Source of the DNA: Acidobacteriota bacterium
Lineage (GTDB): Bacteria; Acidobacteriota; Terriglobia; UBA7540
Length of the DNA stretch: 35,946 bases
Reading direction: 5' to 3'
Assembly (NCBI GenBank): GCA_003165315.1
Contig: PLSX01000252.1
Coordinates: 1,381 to 37,326 of the forward strand
How positions within the stretch are numbered: the stretch's first letter is position 1; each line of letters begins with the position of its first letter. This document shows positions 33,790 to 35,946 of this stretch, piece after piece. A program made the position numbers and the translations under genes. Under the pieces are notes generated by a model. It did not search any database, was not told the DNA's origin, and saw only the letters and a program-made list of their open reading frames with translations.

Positions 33790-33880
33790 GTTTTGAGTTC
33801 TCTACTTTATGTCGTCAGTCGCCAGCTGTTTGTTGGCAGTCGCCCGGTCACGGGTACTTTTACAGTCGACTGATGACTGA

Positions 33881-35071
33881 TTACTTCCTTTCTTGCCCCA
33901 GCGCGTCGAAGAGCGGCTGCGCCTTCAGCATAACCTCGGCATATTCCGCCGCAGGGTCTGAATCGTAAACGATTCCGCCTCCCACGTTGAAGAATGCCTT
34001 ACCGCCTTCGATGACCATGGTGCGGATTGCGACGTTAAAATCCATTCTACCGCCGTCCGGGCCCGCCGCGCTCCGGATTATTCCGATGGCGCCCATGGAA
34101 ACACCGCGGGGTACCTGTTCAACTTCAGAAAGAACTTCCATGGCGCGGATTTTTGGGGCGCCTGTGATGGAGCCGCAGGGGAAAAGCGCGCGAAGGATTT
34201 CAAGAATTCTGGCTCCGGGGCGAAGCGTGCCCTCAACGTGCGAGACCAGATGAATCAGCTGAGGCAACACTTCTGTCTCCCACAAGCGTGCCCGGATAGT
34301 GGAATAATCGCAGATGCGGCCCAGGTCATTTCGCAGCAGGTCCACAATCATCAGATTTTCGGCGCGATCTTTTTCGCTGGCGAGTAGCGTGGCAAGCGAT
34401 CGATCAGAATCGCGCTGATTTCGTGCGATGGTTCCCTTGACGGGGCTGGCAAGAATTTGATTCCCCTCCACCCGGAAAAACCGTTCGGGGGAATTGCTCA
34501 GGATGGTGCGGTTCGGTGTCTTCAAGAAAGCGCGAAAAGGGGCTCCATTGCATCTCATGCGGCGGTAGATCGATTCAGGAGGTTCGCCGTCCAACTCCGC
34601 GGAGAAGGGAATCGTCAGGTTCGCCTGGTAAATATCTCCGGCTGCAATGTAGGCGCGAATCTTCTCCACGGCGCAGCTATAAGCTTTGAAATCAACAGAG
34701 GTTTCGGCACGAATAGCCTCACGCGGGGCGGGTGCGCTGGCTGGCCCAACAGAAAGGCACTCGATTCGTGGGTAGTAGGCAAAGGAAACATCGGGCAGCA
34801 ATGGATGGGCGGGAAGTGATAGTAATTCCATGTGCCGCGCAAGTTCGTAGGAGAGAAATCCGATTGCCGCGCCTTCTGGGTAAATCCGGGATTGGCAGGC
34901 GAGCCACGCCGGCAATTCTCTAAACGCGTCCCCAGAACCTTCGAGTACGCTCGACGGATCCTCAGCTGCCCAACTTCGCTCAGGGGATCCTGCCAGCCAT
35001 CGGCCTTCCAGGACTACAGGCCGCGCCGCAGCCGGCCGCGATAATAGTTCTTCAAGTCTGTCGCTCGGCAT
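33881..35071 (-). CDS. pabB: Aminodeoxychorismate synthase component I
   Basis: A 396-residue chorismate-binding enzyme, rather short at the N-terminus compared with full-length PabB/TrpE (about 450 or more). Signature segments are IAAGDIYQANLTIPF, ILSNSPERFFRVEG, SPVKGTIAR (the PabB Lys in PIKGT; here PVKGT), ENLMIVDLLRNDLGRI, FPCGSITGAPKIRAMEVL and NVGGGIVYDSDP. The KGT Lys favours PabB over anthranilate synthase TrpE. It aminates chorismate using ammonia from a PabA glutaminase, which is not encoded here and is probably shared with TrpG. Confidence 0.9.
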   Translation of the reverse strand: MPSDRLEELLSRPAAARPVVLEGRWLAGSPERSWAAEDPSSVLEGSGDAFRELPAWLACQSRIYPEGAAIGFLSYELARHMELLSLPAHPLLPDVSFAYYPRIECLSVGPASAPAPREAIRAETSVDFKAYSCAVEKIRAYIAAGDIYQANLTIPFSAELDGEPPESIYRRMRCNGAPFRAFLKTPNRTILSNSPERFFRVEGNQILASPVKGTIARNQRDSDRSLATLLASEKDRAENLMIVDLLRNDLGRICDYSTIRARLWETEVLPQLIHLVSHVEGTLRPGARILEILRALFPCGSITGAPKIRAMEVLSEVEQVPRGVSMGAIGIIRSAAGPDGGRMDFNVAIRTMVIEGGKAFFNVGGGIVYDSDPAAEYAEVMLKAQPLFDALGQERK

Positions 35072-35185
35072 TTTGAGGTCCCGGCCACGCAGATTCTCGC
35101 GGCTTGTCCGTCGACTGTGATGTCAAGCAGGGAAAGCCCAAGAGGACGCCCCTGGGCTGGCTGATATAAGAGTTTGTGGCTGCCA

Positions 35186-35893
35186 CTACCAGGGAATGCG
35201 GACGGTGAGCGGATAATTCAAACGCAAACGGCATTGAGTATCGGGAGGCATGTTCACTTCGCGCCCGCGACGCCACAAGGCTTCGTAGCTGATCAGAGCG
35301 GCTCCGCCCAAGGGAAGCGCGATGGTTGCTCCGGCGGAACCCACGGCCGCAATTTTCAATGCTCCAAACGCACCCAGCGCCGTGAACCCACCAGCAATTG
35401 TCTTCCATGACATGGACCGGTTGCTGGTGACGTGGCCTTCTGAATCAAGGTGAATATCGAGCAGATCGGGGTGTTCGAGGGCAGCCAATACAGCGGCTAC
35501 GGGTTTTTCCTGTCCGTCCGGAAGGGTGATGTGATCAAATCGCATGCTCAGTTCCGCCGCTCGATGCATATGGCCGGCATTGCGGATCATTGTGATGTGA
35601 CCGTCAAGCAAACTTCCCGGCGGCAGGGCAAGCTTCCCTTCCACAAAAACAGGTTTTAAGACTTCAGCGATGACGGGATCGTTGACATGATTGATCTGAG
35701 TGTGAATCCCTGACAAGACTTGCACTTTGACTTCCGTATCGGCGGGAACCGTCAACGTAGCACGTTCGGCGGCGATTGCACTTTCTCCTATGGTGGTGCG
35801 GTGGGACAAAGGCCCGGTCAGGCTGAAATCCTGAGCCATGGCCGTAAACGCAAAGACCACCATGAAAACGGCAGCTCGCCGAAAATTCATCAT
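35186..35893 (-). CDS. Secreted protein of unknown function
   Basis: About 235 residues from ATG 35893 (GGGAGG with good spacing; a second ATG follows at 35890). The signal peptide is NFRRAAVFMVVFAFTAMA, with cleavage near AMAQD. The mature part has ATLTVPADTEVKVQVLSGIH, VNDPVIAEVLKPVFVEGKLA and LPPGSLLDGHITMI. These resemble a small beta-domain seen in TrbI/VirB10-like proteins (TrbI-type APPGT/LPxGT contexts), but the match is loose. A hydrophobic Gly/Ala stretch near 165-195 (GGFTALGAFGALKIAAVG) could be a membrane hairpin. I do not assign a function. Confidence 0.7.
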   Translation of the reverse strand: MMNFRRAAVFMVVFAFTAMAQDFSLTGPLSHRTTIGESAIAAERATLTVPADTEVKVQVLSGIHTQINHVNDPVIAEVLKPVFVEGKLALPPGSLLDGHITMIRNAGHMHRAAELSMRFDHITLPDGQEKPVAAVLAALEHPDLLDIHLDSEGHVTSNRSMSWKTIAGGFTALGAFGALKIAAVGSAGATIALPLGGAALISYEALWRRGREVNMPPDTQCRLRLNYPLTVRIPW

Positions 35894-35946
35894 CGCGACA
35901 TCCTCCCCGTGGTACAACCCTACGCTAGCGGTAGTTTACTGCGAAA

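Noticed and set aside
1-35946. CRISPR arrays, tRNA or rRNA genes, insertion sequences, prophage genes
   Set aside because: I saw no regularly spaced direct repeats, no cloverleaf or rRNA signatures, and no transposase, integrase or phage structural protein on either strand.

Overview
The window looks like chromosomal DNA from a free-living, GC-rich, Gram-negative bacterium. It carries lipoprotein-type efflux adaptors, HME-RND efflux, ETF-ubiquinone oxidoreductase, many two-component systems and mosaic hairpin repeats between genes. This combination fits Acidobacteriota best, but that is an inference from gene content and style; no rRNA, tRNA or marker gene is present to prove it. No CRISPR array, insertion sequence, prophage or tRNA was recognised.

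Layout. 1-225: tail of a membrane protein. 226-577: hairpin-repeat intergenic region ending in a near-consensus promoter. 578-3312: three-gene operon SPFH/band-7 protein, NAD-kinase-like protein, Nudix-winged-helix (NrtR-like) protein. 3386-4157 (-): two overlapping paralogous small secreted proteins. 4619-5449 (-): PilZ-zinc ribbon-PilZ protein. 5635-7503 (-): DCC1/DUF393-lipase maturation factor fusion. 8030-9433: zinc-ribbon membrane protein and a small hypothetical. 9708-15867: RsbW-like ATPase, GAF-GAF-GAF-TM-HlyD protein, HlyD adaptor, and a PqqD-like/M50 protease/HlyD protein. 15931-17989 (-): PAS histidine kinase with overlapping LuxR-type regulator. 18238-22847: HME-RND adaptor, pump and a small membrane protein.

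22936-25020 (-) is the most striking stretch. Two tandem genes encode paralogous basic peptides of 35 and 38 residues, each with a strong Shine-Dalgarno and its own intrinsic terminator. The second has a near-perfect sigma-54 (-24/-12) promoter. About 145-170 bp upstream of the predicted start lie three TTAACCC-type half-sites, and just beyond them is the gene for a sigma-54 activator of the NtrC type. The peptides share 24 of their first 29 residues and then diverge completely, the leader/core pattern of ribosomally made, exported peptides. The PqqD-like domain fused to an M50 protease and HlyD arm at 13726-15867 is a candidate handler for such peptides. That link is inference only.

25166-27690 (-): ETF-QO and a TPR membrane protein. 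27961-28094 (-): a possible 26-residue Arg-rich ORF or small RNA with an intrinsic terminator. 28480-29268: CpsB/YwqE-type PHP phosphatase. 29363-29908 (-): secreted thioredoxin-like protein. 30029-32200 (-): NarX/NarL-type two-component pair. 32923-35071 (-): pabC and pabB, with a decayed copy of the pabC tail just downstream. 35186-35893 (-): secreted hypothetical protein.
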